Positions 5,558-12,916 are shown, counted from the first letter of the stretch. The stretch is DNA of 13,136 bases from Anaerolineaceae bacterium UBA5311 (GCA_002411175.1 DHRN01000076.1:15109-28244), one strand, 5' to 3'. The notes: a model not told the origin generated them from the sequence alone. A program made the numbers and translations.

Positions 5558-5854
5558 ATGAATTTTCAAGCCTTAACTAATTTTGAAAAAATGATTACCC
5601 CGACAATTATCAAAATTCTGTATTACATCGCTATCGCGGCTGCTGTAATCGCTGGCATCGTTGTCTTTTTTGGAGGTATTATCGATGGCGTGTCTGGCGG
5701 TGGCATTGTGCGGATCCTCGGTGGTCTTATTGGCGGTCCATTGGTGATAGTCCTCGGTGTCCTGTTTGCTCGCGTTTACGCGGAACTGATGATCCTTGCA
5801 TTCAATATCCACTCACACCTGGTCGCTATTCGCGACATGATGGCAAATCGCTAA
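5558..5854 (+). CDS. DUF4282 domain small membrane protein
   Basis: A 98-residue protein matching DUF4282. An amphipathic N-terminus includes FEKMITPTIIKILYYI, the characteristic family opening. Two hydrophobic segments follow, about 20-42 (YYIAIAAAVIAGIVVFFGG) and 52-75 (RILGGLIGGPLVIVLGVLFARVY), separated by a Gly/Ser loop. The tail FNIHSHLVAIRDMM is polar. It is predicted to be an inner-membrane protein of unknown function; the family has no assigned reaction. It has its own -10-like box and strong Shine-Dalgarno upstream and a hairpin terminator downstream, so it is probably a monocistronic unit between the Nudix gene and serS. Confidence 0.88.
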   Translation: MNFQALTNFEKMITPTIIKILYYIAIAAAVIAGIVVFFGGIIDGVSGGGIVRILGGLIGGPLVIVLGVLFARVYAELMILAFNIHSHLVAIRDMMANR

Positions 5855-5875
5855 CCCTACCTCTTGTTTCTCATC

Positions 5876-5907
5876 GAGGTCGGACGAAAGCCCGACCTCT
5901 TGATTTT
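5876..5907 (+). terminator. Hairpin terminator after the DUF4282 gene
   Basis: Perfect 8-bp GC-rich stem GAGGTCGG (5876-5883) with CCGACCTC (5892-5899) and an 8-nt loop, followed by TTGATTTT (5900-5907). It begins 22 nt after the stop codon. The stem plus short T-rich tail fits intrinsic termination and insulates serS. Confidence 0.75.
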
Positions 5908-5957
5908 AAAACCCAGCCCTTTTTTACACATGCTGCGTGCAGCCTCGCGGATAAGAG

Positions 5958-5963
5958 TACAAT
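5958..5963 (+). promoter_or_regulatory. Candidate -10 box (TACAAT) for serS
   Basis: TACAAT is one base from the consensus and lies 33 nt before the ATG. No clear -35 at 16-18 nt is visible; TTTACA at 5923-5928 is too far away. The leader is too short for a T-box, and no T-box specifier or antiterminator motif is present. Confidence 0.35.
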
Positions 5964-5996
5964 AGAGAAGATAAATTGCCAGCCTTGAGGTGAAGA

Positions 5997-7265
5997 ATGT
6001 TAGATATAAAATTGATCCGTGAAGAATCCGAATTCGTTAAAGCCGCCCTGTCAAAACGGCAGGTGGATGCCGCAATCATTGACGAGGTTTTACACCTGGA
6101 TGAAGTACGCCGCGCACTGATCCTGGACGTGGAAAGCAAGAAGGCTGAGCGGAACGCGGTCAGCAAAGAGATTGGTCGCATGAAAGACAAGCAGGAACGC
6201 GAAGCGAAAATTGCCGCCATGCGCAGCCTTGGTGAAGAGATCGATGCACTCGATGAACAATTGAAAATGTCGGAAGCACGCCTGTTCGACCAGATGGCTG
6301 GCATCCCCAACATTCCTGACCCGGATGTTCCGATCGGGGTGGATGATAAAGACAACGTCGTGATCCGCACCGTTGGGGAGAAAAGGGATTTTGATTTTGA
6401 GCCCAAAGCGCACTGGGATTTGGGTCCGGAATTGGGCATCATCGATTTTGAGTCTGGAGTAAAGCTGGCTGGTACGCGTTTTTACGTGCTCGAAGGTGCC
6501 GGCGCCCGGTTGGAACGCGCGCTGATTTTTTGGATGCTTGATCTGCACATCCGCCAGGGTTATCACGAAATATACCCGCCCTGGATGGTGCGTGAAGAAG
6601 TGATGTTTGCTGCGGGACAGCTGCCGAAGTTTGCCGATAACCTCTATCATGATCACGAGGAAGATTTTTGGTGGGTGCCTACGGCTGAAGTGCCCCTGAC
6701 AGGCATGAAGATGGGTGAGGTTTTCGAGGAGTCCGCGCTGCCTCTGAATCTGACCGCCTACACTGCATGTTTTCGCCGTGAAAAGATGAGCGCGGGCAGG
6801 GACGTTCGGGGGATGAAACGCGGACATCAATTTGACAAGGTCGAAATGTATAAATATTGCCTGCCTGAAAACGCTGACCTGGAGCTGGACAACATGGTCG
6901 CCGATGCCTGCGCGACCTGTGAACAGTTGGGGCTGACCTACCGGGTTTTGCTGCAATCCACGGGAGATCTGAGCTTTGGCTCTCACAAGACTTACGACGT
7001 GGAGGTTTGGGCTCCGGGAGTGCAGGAATGGCTGGAGGTTTCTTCGGTCTCCAATATCGGTCAGTTCCAGGCTCGGCGGGCAAACATCAAGTATCGCCCG
7101 GCGGATGGTTCGGCACTGCAATTTGTGAACACCTTGAACGGTTCTGGTCTGGGTTTGCCGCGCACCTTGATCGCCGTGATGGAGAATTACCAGCAAGCTG
7201 ATGGCAGCATCGTCATCCCCGATGTATTGAAACCACTGATGGGCGGTATCGAGGTGATTCGTTGA
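5997..7265 (+). CDS. serS: Seryl-tRNA synthetase
   Basis: Charges tRNA-Ser (and tRNA-Sec where present) with serine, using ATP in the cytoplasm. It has 422 residues, the normal bacterial length. An N-terminal long coiled-coil arm that grips the tRNA extra arm spans about 1-110 (KKAERNAVSKEIGRMKDKQ). The class II catalytic core follows: the TAE serine-binding loop VPTAEVPLT (227-235), motif 2 with FRRE (259-262) and AGRDVRGMKRGHQF (266-279), FGSHKTYDVEVWAP (327-340), FQARRANIKYR (357-367), and motif 3 GSGLGLPRTLIAVMENYQ (382-399). All motifs are intact. The ATG at 5997 has GAGGTGA three nt upstream (5987-5993). It is followed by the DUF456 gene with a 4-nt overlap and preceded by a terminator, so it heads a two-gene unit. 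The product is certain. Confidence 0.98.
   Translation: MLDIKLIREESEFVKAALSKRQVDAAIIDEVLHLDEVRRALILDVESKKAERNAVSKEIGRMKDKQEREAKIAAMRSLGEEIDALDEQLKMSEARLFDQMAGIPNIPDPDVPIGVDDKDNVVIRTVGEKRDFDFEPKAHWDLGPELGIIDFESGVKLAGTRFYVLEGAGARLERALIFWMLDLHIRQGYHEIYPPWMVREEVMFAAGQLPKFADNLYHDHEEDFWWVPTAEVPLTGMKMGEVFEESALPLNLTAYTACFRREKMSAGRDVRGMKRGHQFDKVEMYKYCLPENADLELDNMVADACATCEQLGLTYRVLLQSTGDLSFGSHKTYDVEVWAPGVQEWLEVSSVSNIGQFQARRANIKYRPADGSALQFVNTLNGSGLGLPRTLIAVMENYQQADGSIVIPDVLKPLMGGIEVIR
7251..7257 (+). promoter_or_regulatory. Shine-Dalgarno GAGGTGA deciding the TTG start of the DUF456 gene
   Basis: The heptamer is identical to the one before serS (5987-5993) and lies 4 nt before the TTG at 7262, inside the last serS codons. 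It supports TTG at 7262 over the in-frame GTG at 7274. Confidence 0.6.
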
Positions 7266-7786
7266 CAGGCTGGGTGTATTATCTGATTTTAGCCCTTTGC
7301 GCTGTCCTCAATCTGACAGGCTTGTTTGGGCTGGTATTGGTATTTTTTCCAGGTCTGACCGCTGCATGGATTGGGCAGCTGATCTGGGTTATCTTCGTTG
7401 GTTTCAATAAAGGTCATGAACCGTGGCAATTTACCCTGACGATTATTATTTTTGTGGTCAACACCATTTTGATGATCGGTGGTTCGCTGCTGGACAACAT
7501 CCTTGGGGCTAAAAACACAAGGGCGAAGGGGGTTCCCTGGTGGGAGATCTTCCTGGTGATGGTCCTGATGGTCGTGGGCGGTATATTGTTAACCCCACTG
7601 GGTGGGTTGGCGATATCGCTGGGGACGTTGTATTTGTTTGAATATTATCGACTTGAAAAAGACCCGGGGAAAGCCTGGGAAAGCACCAAAGCCCTGGCGT
7701 TTGGTTATGGCCTCGCCGCGATCATCCGTTTTTTCATTTGTTTGGTTATGATTGTGCTTTGGGTGTCCATGGTAATTTTCTTGTAA
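7262..7786 (+). CDS. DUF456 family membrane protein
   Basis: A 174-residue very hydrophobic protein resembling the DUF456 family. Predicted membrane segments are at about 5-30, 37-48, 57-78, 91-122 (possibly two) and 147-174. A Gly-rich central block VVGGILLTPLGGLAISLGTLYLFEY and the preceding DNILGAKNTRAKGVPWWE match the family pattern, in which a polar D-rich loop precedes a glycine-rich hairpin. The function is unknown. The start is TTG, overlapping the serS stop as TTGA, supported by GAGGTGA at 7251-7257. It is co-transcribed with serS, although no functional link is known. A 10-bp hairpin follows the stop. Confidence 0.85.
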   Translation: MTGWVYYLILALCAVLNLTGLFGLVLVFFPGLTAAWIGQLIWVIFVGFNKGHEPWQFTLTIIIFVVNTILMIGGSLLDNILGAKNTRAKGVPWWEIFLVMVLMVVGGILLTPLGGLAISLGTLYLFEYYRLEKDPGKAWESTKALAFGYGLAAIIRFFICLVMIVLWVSMVIFL

Positions 7787-7791
7787 CCACG

Positions 7792-7818
7792 TATGGAACG
7801 CTCACTGGGCGTTCCATA
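7792..7818. terminator. Perfect 10-bp hairpin between convergent genes, likely bidirectional terminator
   Basis: TATGGAACGC (7792-7801) pairs perfectly with GCGTTCCATA (7809-7818) around a 7-nt loop. It sits 5 nt after the DUF456 stop and 17 nt beyond the convergent rlmB stop. No T-run follows on either strand, so termination would be non-canonical. It could also be a dispersed palindromic repeat. Confidence 0.55.
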
Positions 7819-7835
7819 GGTTAGGCGTGCGTTCC

Positions 7836-8570
7836 TTACGGGCGTGCCTGGCGGGCGAGGTAGAGCGCGATGGAGCCGGCGACGGCGGCGTTGAGTGAAT
7901 CGATTTGCCCATATTGCGGTAAACACATGATTTCATCGCAATTTTTACGCACCAGGCTGCGCAGTCCCTCTCCTTCATTGCCAACAACAAGCGCGATCCC
8001 GCCTTTTAAGTTTAGCTGATCAGGGCTCTTTGCCTCGGGTGTGGCATCCAGCCCATACACCCAGATGTCAAGATCTTTTTTGAGCCGTTCAATAGCCTGC
8101 ACCAGGTTGTACTGAGTGATCAGGAGGTGCTCAGTGGCACCTGCAGAGGCATGCACAACGCCCGGGGTAACCTGTGCGGCTTGCGAAGAGGGGATGATTA
8201 CGCCGTGAATGCCCATTAACTCAGCTGTTCTCAAGAGTGAGCCAAGGTTTTGTGGGTCCTGGATCAGATCAAGCAGCAAGAAAAACCCAGGTTCGCCGCG
8301 CCCTTTGGAGTAAGCGAGCAGATCTGCCAGGGCGGCATAGGGGTAGCTGCTTGTTTCCAGAGCCAGCCCCTGGTGGTTGCGGTCGATCTGACCCAACTGC
8401 TGTTTGGTCGCTTCGCGGACAGGCAGCTTGTATTGTCGGGCAAAGTCAACGATTTGTTTGAGTCTGCCTTCGATACGGATATCCTGCTGAATCAGGAGAT
8501 TGAAAAAATGGCGGCGTCTGACTCGCAGGGCTTCATAAACGGGATTCCGGTTGGTGATCCATTCCTTCAT
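7836..8570 (-). CDS. rlmB: TrmH-family 23S rRNA (guanosine-2'-O-)-methyltransferase RlmB
   Basis: Predicted S-adenosylmethionine-dependent methyltransferase that modifies the 2'-OH of a guanosine in 23S rRNA. It has 244 residues. The N-terminal substrate-binding domain starts with the RlmB-like ITNRNPVYEALR (5-16) and ends with NHQGLALE (65-72). The SPOUT domain shows motif 1 LLDLIQDPQNLGSLLRTAELMG (99-120, Asn108 and Arg114), motif 2 LVVGNEGEGL (194-203) and motif 3 IDSLNAAVAGSIALY (223-237). All core residues are present. It is the last gene of the yacL-cysS-rlmB unit: its ATG overlaps the cysS TAA (TAATG), implying translational coupling. The order cysS then rlmB is also found in Firmicutes, which supports the RlmB name over other TrmH paralogues. 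Confidence 0.92.
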   Translation of the reverse strand: MKEWITNRNPVYEALRVRRRHFFNLLIQQDIRIEGRLKQIVDFARQYKLPVREATKQQLGQIDRNHQGLALETSSYPYAALADLLAYSKGRGEPGFFLLLDLIQDPQNLGSLLRTAELMGIHGVIIPSSQAAQVTPGVVHASAGATEHLLITQYNLVQAIERLKKDLDIWVYGLDATPEAKSPDQLNLKGGIALVVGNEGEGLRSLVRKNCDEIMCLPQYGQIDSLNAAVAGSIALYLARQARP

Positions 8571-9973
8571 TAAGCGTCCCAGTTCCAGCTGGTTCCATCT
8601 TTGCTGTCTTCAAGGTTTACACCAAGCTTTTTCAGCTCGTCACGGATTTTGTCTGACATTGCCCAGTTCTTTTCAGCTCGCAGCTCGCGCCTTACCGAAA
8701 TCAGCAGGTCGATGAAGGCGTCGGCATTGCTGCCGGAAAGTTTTTCTTCTTCAAGCTGTAAACCAAGTGTGCCGGTCAGTTCGTTGAAAGCCGATTGCAC
8801 GATTTTCAGTTGGTCGTCTGTGGCACCATCGGCACGTGCCTGGTTGATCTGCTTGCCCAACTCGTATACTGTTGACATGGCTGAGGCGGTGTTGAAATCG
8901 TCATCCATAGCCTCGATGAAAGCGTTTCTGGCGGATTCTGCTGCAGATGCCAGGGCGCCTAATGCAGATTCGGGCAAGCCTTTGGCACCCGGCAAGGCGG
9001 GTTTTTTCGCACTGAGTAGACGTTTGTAACCCTGGGTTGTTTGTTCGATTACAGCCTCGCTATAAGTCAGCGGGCTGCGATAAGATCCGTTCAATACCCA
9101 CAAGCGCATGATGTCGCCGGGATGTTCAGCCAAAAAATCATCTATCGTGACCATATTGCCCAGCGATTTTGACATTTTTTCGTCTTTGAGTCCGAACATG
9201 CCGTTGTGCATCCAATAGCGCGAAAACGGTTTGTGGGTCAAGGATTCGGTTTGGGCGATTTCATTTTCATGATGGGGAAAGATCAGGTCATTGCCGCCGC
9301 CGTGGATGTCTATCTGCTCCCCAAGATGAGCCATATTCATAGCCGAACACTCGATGTGCCAGCCTGGTCTGCCGGGACCCCAGGGGCTGTCCCAGGCTGG
9401 TTCGCCTGGTTTGGCAGATTTCCACAAGGCAAAATCCATCGGGTGAGCTTTTCGTTCGTCCACCTGGATGCGCGAGCCGGCGTTCATCGTCTGTAGATTT
9501 CTTCCGCTCAACTTTCCATAATCAGCATCGTTATCGACACTGAAATAGACATCACCATTCACCTGGTAAGCCGATTCGTTGGTTATCAGGTCCTGGATCA
9601 TTTTGATAATTTGGGGCATGTCTTCCGTTGCGCGCGGGTGAACAGTGGCGGGTTTGATGTTGAGCCCTTCCAGGTTGCGCTTGTAGCCATCAATATAATG
9701 CTGGGCGAGGTTGTATGGGTCAACCTTCAGTTCGTTGGCTTTGTTGATAATATTGTCGTCCACATCGGTGAAGTTCATCACATAACGGACTTCATAACCT
9801 TTATATTCCAGGTATCGTCTGACAATATCAAACACCAAGGCAGACATCGCGTGTCCAAGGTGAGCATCGGCATAGACGGTCGGTCCGCAGACATACATGC
9901 GCACTTTTCCTGGCTCGATGGTTGTAAACTCTTCTTTCTTTCGGCTGAGAGTATTGTATATACGTAAGCTCAT
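8570..9973 (-). CDS. cysS: Cysteinyl-tRNA synthetase
   Basis: Charges tRNA-Cys with cysteine. It is a class I synthetase of 467 residues, near the usual bacterial length. It has CGPTVYADAHLGH (29-41), with zinc ligand Cys29 and the HIGH motif as HLGH (38-41). GWHIECSAM (204-212, Cys209) and FPHHENE (232-238, His234, Glu238) complete the zinc site. KMSKS is at 266-270. The C-terminal anticodon-binding region ends MSDKIRDELKKLGVNLEDS, typical of CysRS. All catalytic residues are present. The ATG at 9973 was chosen over an in-frame ATG at 10006 because the latter lies inside the yacL-like gene. The chosen start is 7 nt after that gene's stop, with AGGA overlapping the stop as ribosome-binding site. 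Its TAA overlaps the rlmB ATG. The product is certain. Confidence 0.98.
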   Translation of the reverse strand: MSLRIYNTLSRKKEEFTTIEPGKVRMYVCGPTVYADAHLGHAMSALVFDIVRRYLEYKGYEVRYVMNFTDVDDNIINKANELKVDPYNLAQHYIDGYKRNLEGLNIKPATVHPRATEDMPQIIKMIQDLITNESAYQVNGDVYFSVDNDADYGKLSGRNLQTMNAGSRIQVDERKAHPMDFALWKSAKPGEPAWDSPWGPGRPGWHIECSAMNMAHLGEQIDIHGGGNDLIFPHHENEIAQTESLTHKPFSRYWMHNGMFGLKDEKMSKSLGNMVTIDDFLAEHPGDIMRLWVLNGSYRSPLTYSEAVIEQTTQGYKRLLSAKKPALPGAKGLPESALGALASAAESARNAFIEAMDDDFNTASAMSTVYELGKQINQARADGATDDQLKIVQSAFNELTGTLGLQLEEEKLSGSNADAFIDLLISVRRELRAEKNWAMSDKIRDELKKLGVNLEDSKDGTSWNWDA

Positions 9974-9980
9974 TGTTATC

Positions 9981-11057
9981 CTAATGTTCCTGGATCGGTT
10001 TGGCAAAAATCATCCGACCCGCTGAGGTTTGCAAAATTTTTGTAACGGTCACATCTATGGTTTGCTCGAGATATTTTTCACCGCTTTCGATTACAACCAT
10101 GGTGCCATCATCCAGATAACCAACACCTTGCTGATATTCCTTTCCTTCCTGGATCACTTCAATGCGGAATTCTTCGCCTGGAAGCAGCACGACCTTGACA
10201 GCGTTGGCAAGGTCATTAATATTGAGAACCCTGACTCCCTGGAGCTCGGCGACGCGGTTGAGGTTATAGTCATTGGTGAGAATCGGGCATTCAAGCTGCC
10301 GCGCCAAAAGGATCAGTCGCTCGTCGACTTCGCGCACCCCTTCAACATCAATGTCGCTGATGATGACAGGTACTGTTCCATCCTCCTGCATTTCGGAAAG
10401 TGTCTCCAGCCCCCGGCGCCCACGCTGCCGGCGCAGGCTGTCGGCGGAATCAGAAACGAATTGCAGTTCATTGAGGACGAAGCGCGGAACTATCAGGCTG
10501 CCACCCAAAAAGCCTGTTTTGGCTATATCGGAAATCCGCCCATCGATGATGGCGCTGGTATCCACAAGGATACGCCGTTCGCCATCAACAGGAGCTTTGC
10601 CCGTCCTTCCGGAACGGGAGCTCATGCTGCGGAACACATTCATGAAATCTTCCTGGCGGGTGACAAAAAGGACAACTCCCAGGTAGCCAAGAAGAACCAA
10701 TCCAACAGAGGGCATGATCGAACTTAGCGGCTGGGGCAGTAAGCTGAGCGGGTATGCCATGATAGCCGCGATAATTAAACCAGTTAGCAAACCGACAACA
10801 CCGCTGATTAAAGACTGGGGACTCGACCGCTTAAATAACCTTGCCAATGCCTGCAGCGGTTTGATCGTGAGGTACGGCGTGATTAAAAAACCAATGATGG
10901 TGAATAGAGCTGTTGTTATTGCTATTACGGCGCCTTGTGAAAGGGATAAATAGGGAATAAAGCCATTAATGTACTCATAAATAGGCATTCCGGTAAAAAC
11001 GCCGACAATGCCAAGCACGATAGCGCCGATTATGCGAGATATTAAAATCGCATTCAT
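9981..11057 (-). CDS. YacL-type PIN and TRAM domain integral membrane protein
   Basis: A 358-residue protein like Bacillus YacL. Four N-terminal membrane segments lie at about 4-24, 42-62, 84-104 and 114-132. A cytoplasmic PIN domain (about 163-285) carries acidic metal ligands Asp166 (LVDTSAIIDG), Glu197 (LNELQ), Asp245 (VDERL) and Asp263 (TNDYNL). A TRAM domain (about 292-352, including GVGYLDDGTMVVIESG) is predicted to bind RNA. All PIN acidic positions are kept, so ribonuclease activity is plausible, although a defined target is not known for this group. The ATG at 11057 follows AGGAGGT (11063-11069) and a sigma-70-like promoter. It heads the operon with cysS and rlmB, an order shared with Firmicutes. 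The architecture is clear; the function is inferred from domains. Confidence 0.94.
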   Translation of the reverse strand: MNAILISRIIGAIVLGIVGVFTGMPIYEYINGFIPYLSLSQGAVIAITTALFTIIGFLITPYLTIKPLQALARLFKRSSPQSLISGVVGLLTGLIIAAIMAYPLSLLPQPLSSIMPSVGLVLLGYLGVVLFVTRQEDFMNVFRSMSSRSGRTGKAPVDGERRILVDTSAIIDGRISDIAKTGFLGGSLIVPRFVLNELQFVSDSADSLRRQRGRRGLETLSEMQEDGTVPVIISDIDVEGVREVDERLILLARQLECPILTNDYNLNRVAELQGVRVLNINDLANAVKVVLLPGEEFRIEVIQEGKEYQQGVGYLDDGTMVVIESGEKYLEQTIDVTVTKILQTSAGRMIFAKPIQEH

Positions 11058-11062
11058 ATAAG

Positions 11063-11069
11063 ACCTCCT
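11063..11069 (-). promoter_or_regulatory. Ribosome-binding site AGGAGGT of the yacL-like gene
   Basis: A near-perfect Shine-Dalgarno on the minus strand, 5 nt before the ATG at 11057. It is the strongest ribosome-binding site in the window. Confidence 0.75.
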
Positions 11070-11108
11070 ATTTTAATGTGCAGGTGAATGAATTAAATTG
11101 TTATTAAA

Positions 11109-11136
11109 ATAATAGCATTAAAAATATCAAAGTCAA
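11109..11136 (-). promoter_or_regulatory. Sigma-70-type promoter of the yacL-cysS-rlmB operon
   Basis: On the minus strand TTGACT (11136-11131) is followed after 16 nt by TATTAT (11114-11109). Each hexamer has five of six consensus bases. A start near 11102 would give a leader of about 45 nt. The surrounding 11085-11165 is very AT-rich, unlike the flanking genes. It is the best full promoter in the window. Confidence 0.7.
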
Positions 11137-11158
11137 CATAAAATTGTAAACTTTGATA
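11125..11158. promoter_or_regulatory. 9-bp inverted repeat overlapping the operon -35 box: operator or weak terminator
   Basis: TATCAAAGT (11125-11133) and ACTTTGATA (11150-11158) are perfect inverse complements separated by 16 nt. The proximal arm shares three bases with the -35 box of the yacL-like promoter. A dimeric regulator could bind here. Alternatively, the RNA hairpin, followed by T5 on the minus strand, could weakly terminate the upstream lipoprotein transcript. Confidence 0.4.
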
Positions 11159-11186
11159 AATCTCTTATGGTTCCATTGTAATCCAG

Positions 11187-12791
11187 TCATTCCGAAAGCG
11201 CGCCAAGTTCCTCAAGAGGAATCGAACACATGAAGGTTGTTTCATTAGGTGACATGTAATTTACGACCATGCCAAAGTAGAGCTGTTCTTCAATTGTGAT
11301 CGGCAAAACCAACGCCGCTGTTTCAATTGCAGACTGGACAGTCCAAACTTCATCGGTTATTACATTGCTGACAAAAATGCGGACAGTAGGGGCTTCCGGT
11401 CCTCCCTGGGATTGCCAGGTGAGATAGGAACCGTTGAAAAACTGTATCATCGGTGACCCGCCGGGCAAATTGTGTATTGAATACTCTCCATCGACGAAGT
11501 TGTAAACTAAAATCGCTTTCGGAATGACGTTAGCGGGTTCAACCGACCAAATAGCCAGGTTATCGCTGAGGAGGGGGTTTGAACCCAGATATGCAAAATT
11601 CTGAACCAGATTATCCGGCTCGAATTTAATCAACAGCAGAATATGGTCGTATCCCTCGGTTTTCTGGGAGTTAACCCGTTCTGCCAGCAGGTATTTATCA
11701 GACACTGACAAGCGACCAACTCGCATCCCATCGGATGTGTTCGAGTAGATTTCCTCTGTTTGCCCGGTGCCCGGATCTATGCTCAAAATGAATGACCTGT
11801 TTACAGAAGCCTCGAAAAGGCTCACATAAACCGGTCCACCTTCAACATCAAAATGTACATATAATGCCGGCACCGCGGGGTAATCTTGGCTGCTTATTAA
11901 TATTTTCGATTCACCAGTTTCAAAATTATAGGCGCTGAGGTTCCATGCCTGGGTGAGCATGTGATTTTGTGAGTCGAGATACACCAGGTAATCGCCATCC
12001 ACCTGGAGCGGCGGCTGGATTACCCCACCTTCAAAACTGCTTTCGAGGATTAATTCCCGCTCAAGCGAAAGGGGATCGACCAGGTAGAGCTCGCCCAGAT
12101 TTTCGCCACTGCTTAAGATCAGGCTGCCTTCACGTTCGGCAATGGTAAACAGTCTGCCTTCGGTCTGGAGCAGGCAGTATTGCTGCTGTAAATCCTCATT
12201 CCAATCCAGCGATTGGTAATTTCCGGGCAGCTTGGCTACTAAAGTTTTCAACACCGGCTGGATCGCTTCAAAGCATGCCGCTTCGCTTTCGACGCTGGTG
12301 ATCATCTCGAATGACCAGGTTGTGTCAGCTGCCTCGAATTCCGCCTCTTCGGGTTGGTAATAAATGAAATAAGTGAACTGGGTGGAGGAGGTTATGTCGC
12401 CAGGCTGAGGGCGCTCGATCAAATACTCGAAGCTTTTTTCTTGCAGGTTCAGTTCAAACGGACCTTCTGATGGTCCGGCGCCTCTGCCGAGTAATGGTCG
12501 CAACAGGCAATTTTCTACCGTCCTGGAAACCAGTCCCTCCAGCTCACTGGCTTCTTCCCAAAGCATGGCATCATAAGTCAGCTCGAAGGGCATGTAATCA
12601 AAAAAAGGAGTGTTCTCGAAGACCCGGTAATCAACCGTTTCGGTTGGCGCAGTTTCGGGTTGTTTGGGTTCACTGGATTCGATGATCGGGGTTGGGCTTT
12701 GTGGAGTTTCGATGGGGATACAAGCTGAAAGGACCAGGCTGATCGGCAAAAGAACGATCAGTCCATGCAAAAACGCATTTTTCATTTTCAT
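11187..12791 (-). CDS. Large lipoprotein of unknown function, probable beta-propeller
   Basis: A 534-residue predicted lipoprotein. The signal sequence MKMKNAFLHGLIVLLPISLVLSAC has the lipobox LSAC with Cys24 as the lipid-anchored residue. It is followed by a Pro/Thr/Glu-rich linker (about 25-55). A mixed domain (about 60-190) comes next. The remainder is repetitive beta-type sequence, such as LYLVDPLSLERELILE, SAYNFETGESKILISS and LSIDPGTGQTEEIYS. This pattern of alternating strands ending in 'D-x-x-T/G-G' turns suggests a beta-propeller similar to TolB/WD-like surface proteins, but no named family is recognised. The ATG at 12791 was chosen over an upstream in-frame ATG at 12866 because it gives a proper signal and has AAAGGAG at 12798-12804 with a TATAAT at 12819-12824. 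It probably senses or binds something at the cell surface. It is transcribed alone. Confidence 0.85.
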   Translation of the reverse strand: MKMKNAFLHGLIVLLPISLVLSACIPIETPQSPTPIIESSEPKQPETAPTETVDYRVFENTPFFDYMPFELTYDAMLWEEASELEGLVSRTVENCLLRPLLGRGAGPSEGPFELNLQEKSFEYLIERPQPGDITSSTQFTYFIYYQPEEAEFEAADTTWSFEMITSVESEAACFEAIQPVLKTLVAKLPGNYQSLDWNEDLQQQYCLLQTEGRLFTIAEREGSLILSSGENLGELYLVDPLSLERELILESSFEGGVIQPPLQVDGDYLVYLDSQNHMLTQAWNLSAYNFETGESKILISSQDYPAVPALYVHFDVEGGPVYVSLFEASVNRSFILSIDPGTGQTEEIYSNTSDGMRVGRLSVSDKYLLAERVNSQKTEGYDHILLLIKFEPDNLVQNFAYLGSNPLLSDNLAIWSVEPANVIPKAILVYNFVDGEYSIHNLPGGSPMIQFFNGSYLTWQSQGGPEAPTVRIFVSNVITDEVWTVQSAIETAALVLPITIEEQLYFGMVVNYMSPNETTFMCSIPLEELGALSE

Positions 12792-12797
12792 GATTGA

Positions 12798-12824
12798 CTC
12801 CTTTGAATGACTGCTTATATTATA
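12798..12824 (-). promoter_or_regulatory. TATAAT box and ribosome-binding site of the lipoprotein gene
   Basis: On the minus strand TATAAT occupies 12824-12819, and AAAGGAG (12804-12798) lies 6 nt before the ATG at 12791. The expected start near 12812 leaves a leader of about 20 nt with a normal Shine-Dalgarno, in contrast to the leaderless-type genes elsewhere in the window. No good -35 is seen. Confidence 0.55.
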
Positions 12825-12831
12825 GACGCGA

Positions 12832-12903
12832 TTAGAGGCGCAGAAGTTCCTGATTCTCCGCCACAATGTCGTCCGGCTGAGCCATGACGCCGAGTTGGGG
12901 CAT
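12832..12903 (-). pseudogene. Short coding-like remnant or 23-aa peptide gene
   Basis: An open frame ends at TAA (12834-12832). Its last part, beginning ATG at 12903, reads MPQLGVMAQPDDIVAENQE then LLRL. The composition and codon use (many C/G third positions) look like the C-terminus of a real protein. Further upstream the frame runs into repeat DNA (12917-12990) and loses protein character. This fits the surviving tail of a gene interrupted by repeats, or a tiny independent ORF without an obvious Shine-Dalgarno. I do not recognise the parent family. Confidence 0.3.
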
Positions 12904-12916
12904 GAACGAAGCGATA

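Noticed and set aside
5908..5996. T-box riboswitch upstream of serS
   Set aside because: The leader is under 90 nt and lacks the T-box consensus and an antiterminator stem.
6090..7196. A 368-codon minus-strand frame inside serS
   Set aside because: It is fully antisense to an intact seryl-tRNA synthetase with all motifs, has no promoter or ribosome-binding site, and no recognisable domain.
9974..10006. Upstream start for cysS overlapping the yacL-like gene
   Set aside because: The extra 11 residues (MPNRSRNIRIT) do not look like a CysRS N-terminus, and the SLRIYNTL opening with AGGA before 9973 fits the family.
10029..10727. A 232-codon + strand frame inside the yacL-like gene
   Set aside because: It is a shadow of the conserved PIN-TRAM coding frame and has no recognisable motifs.
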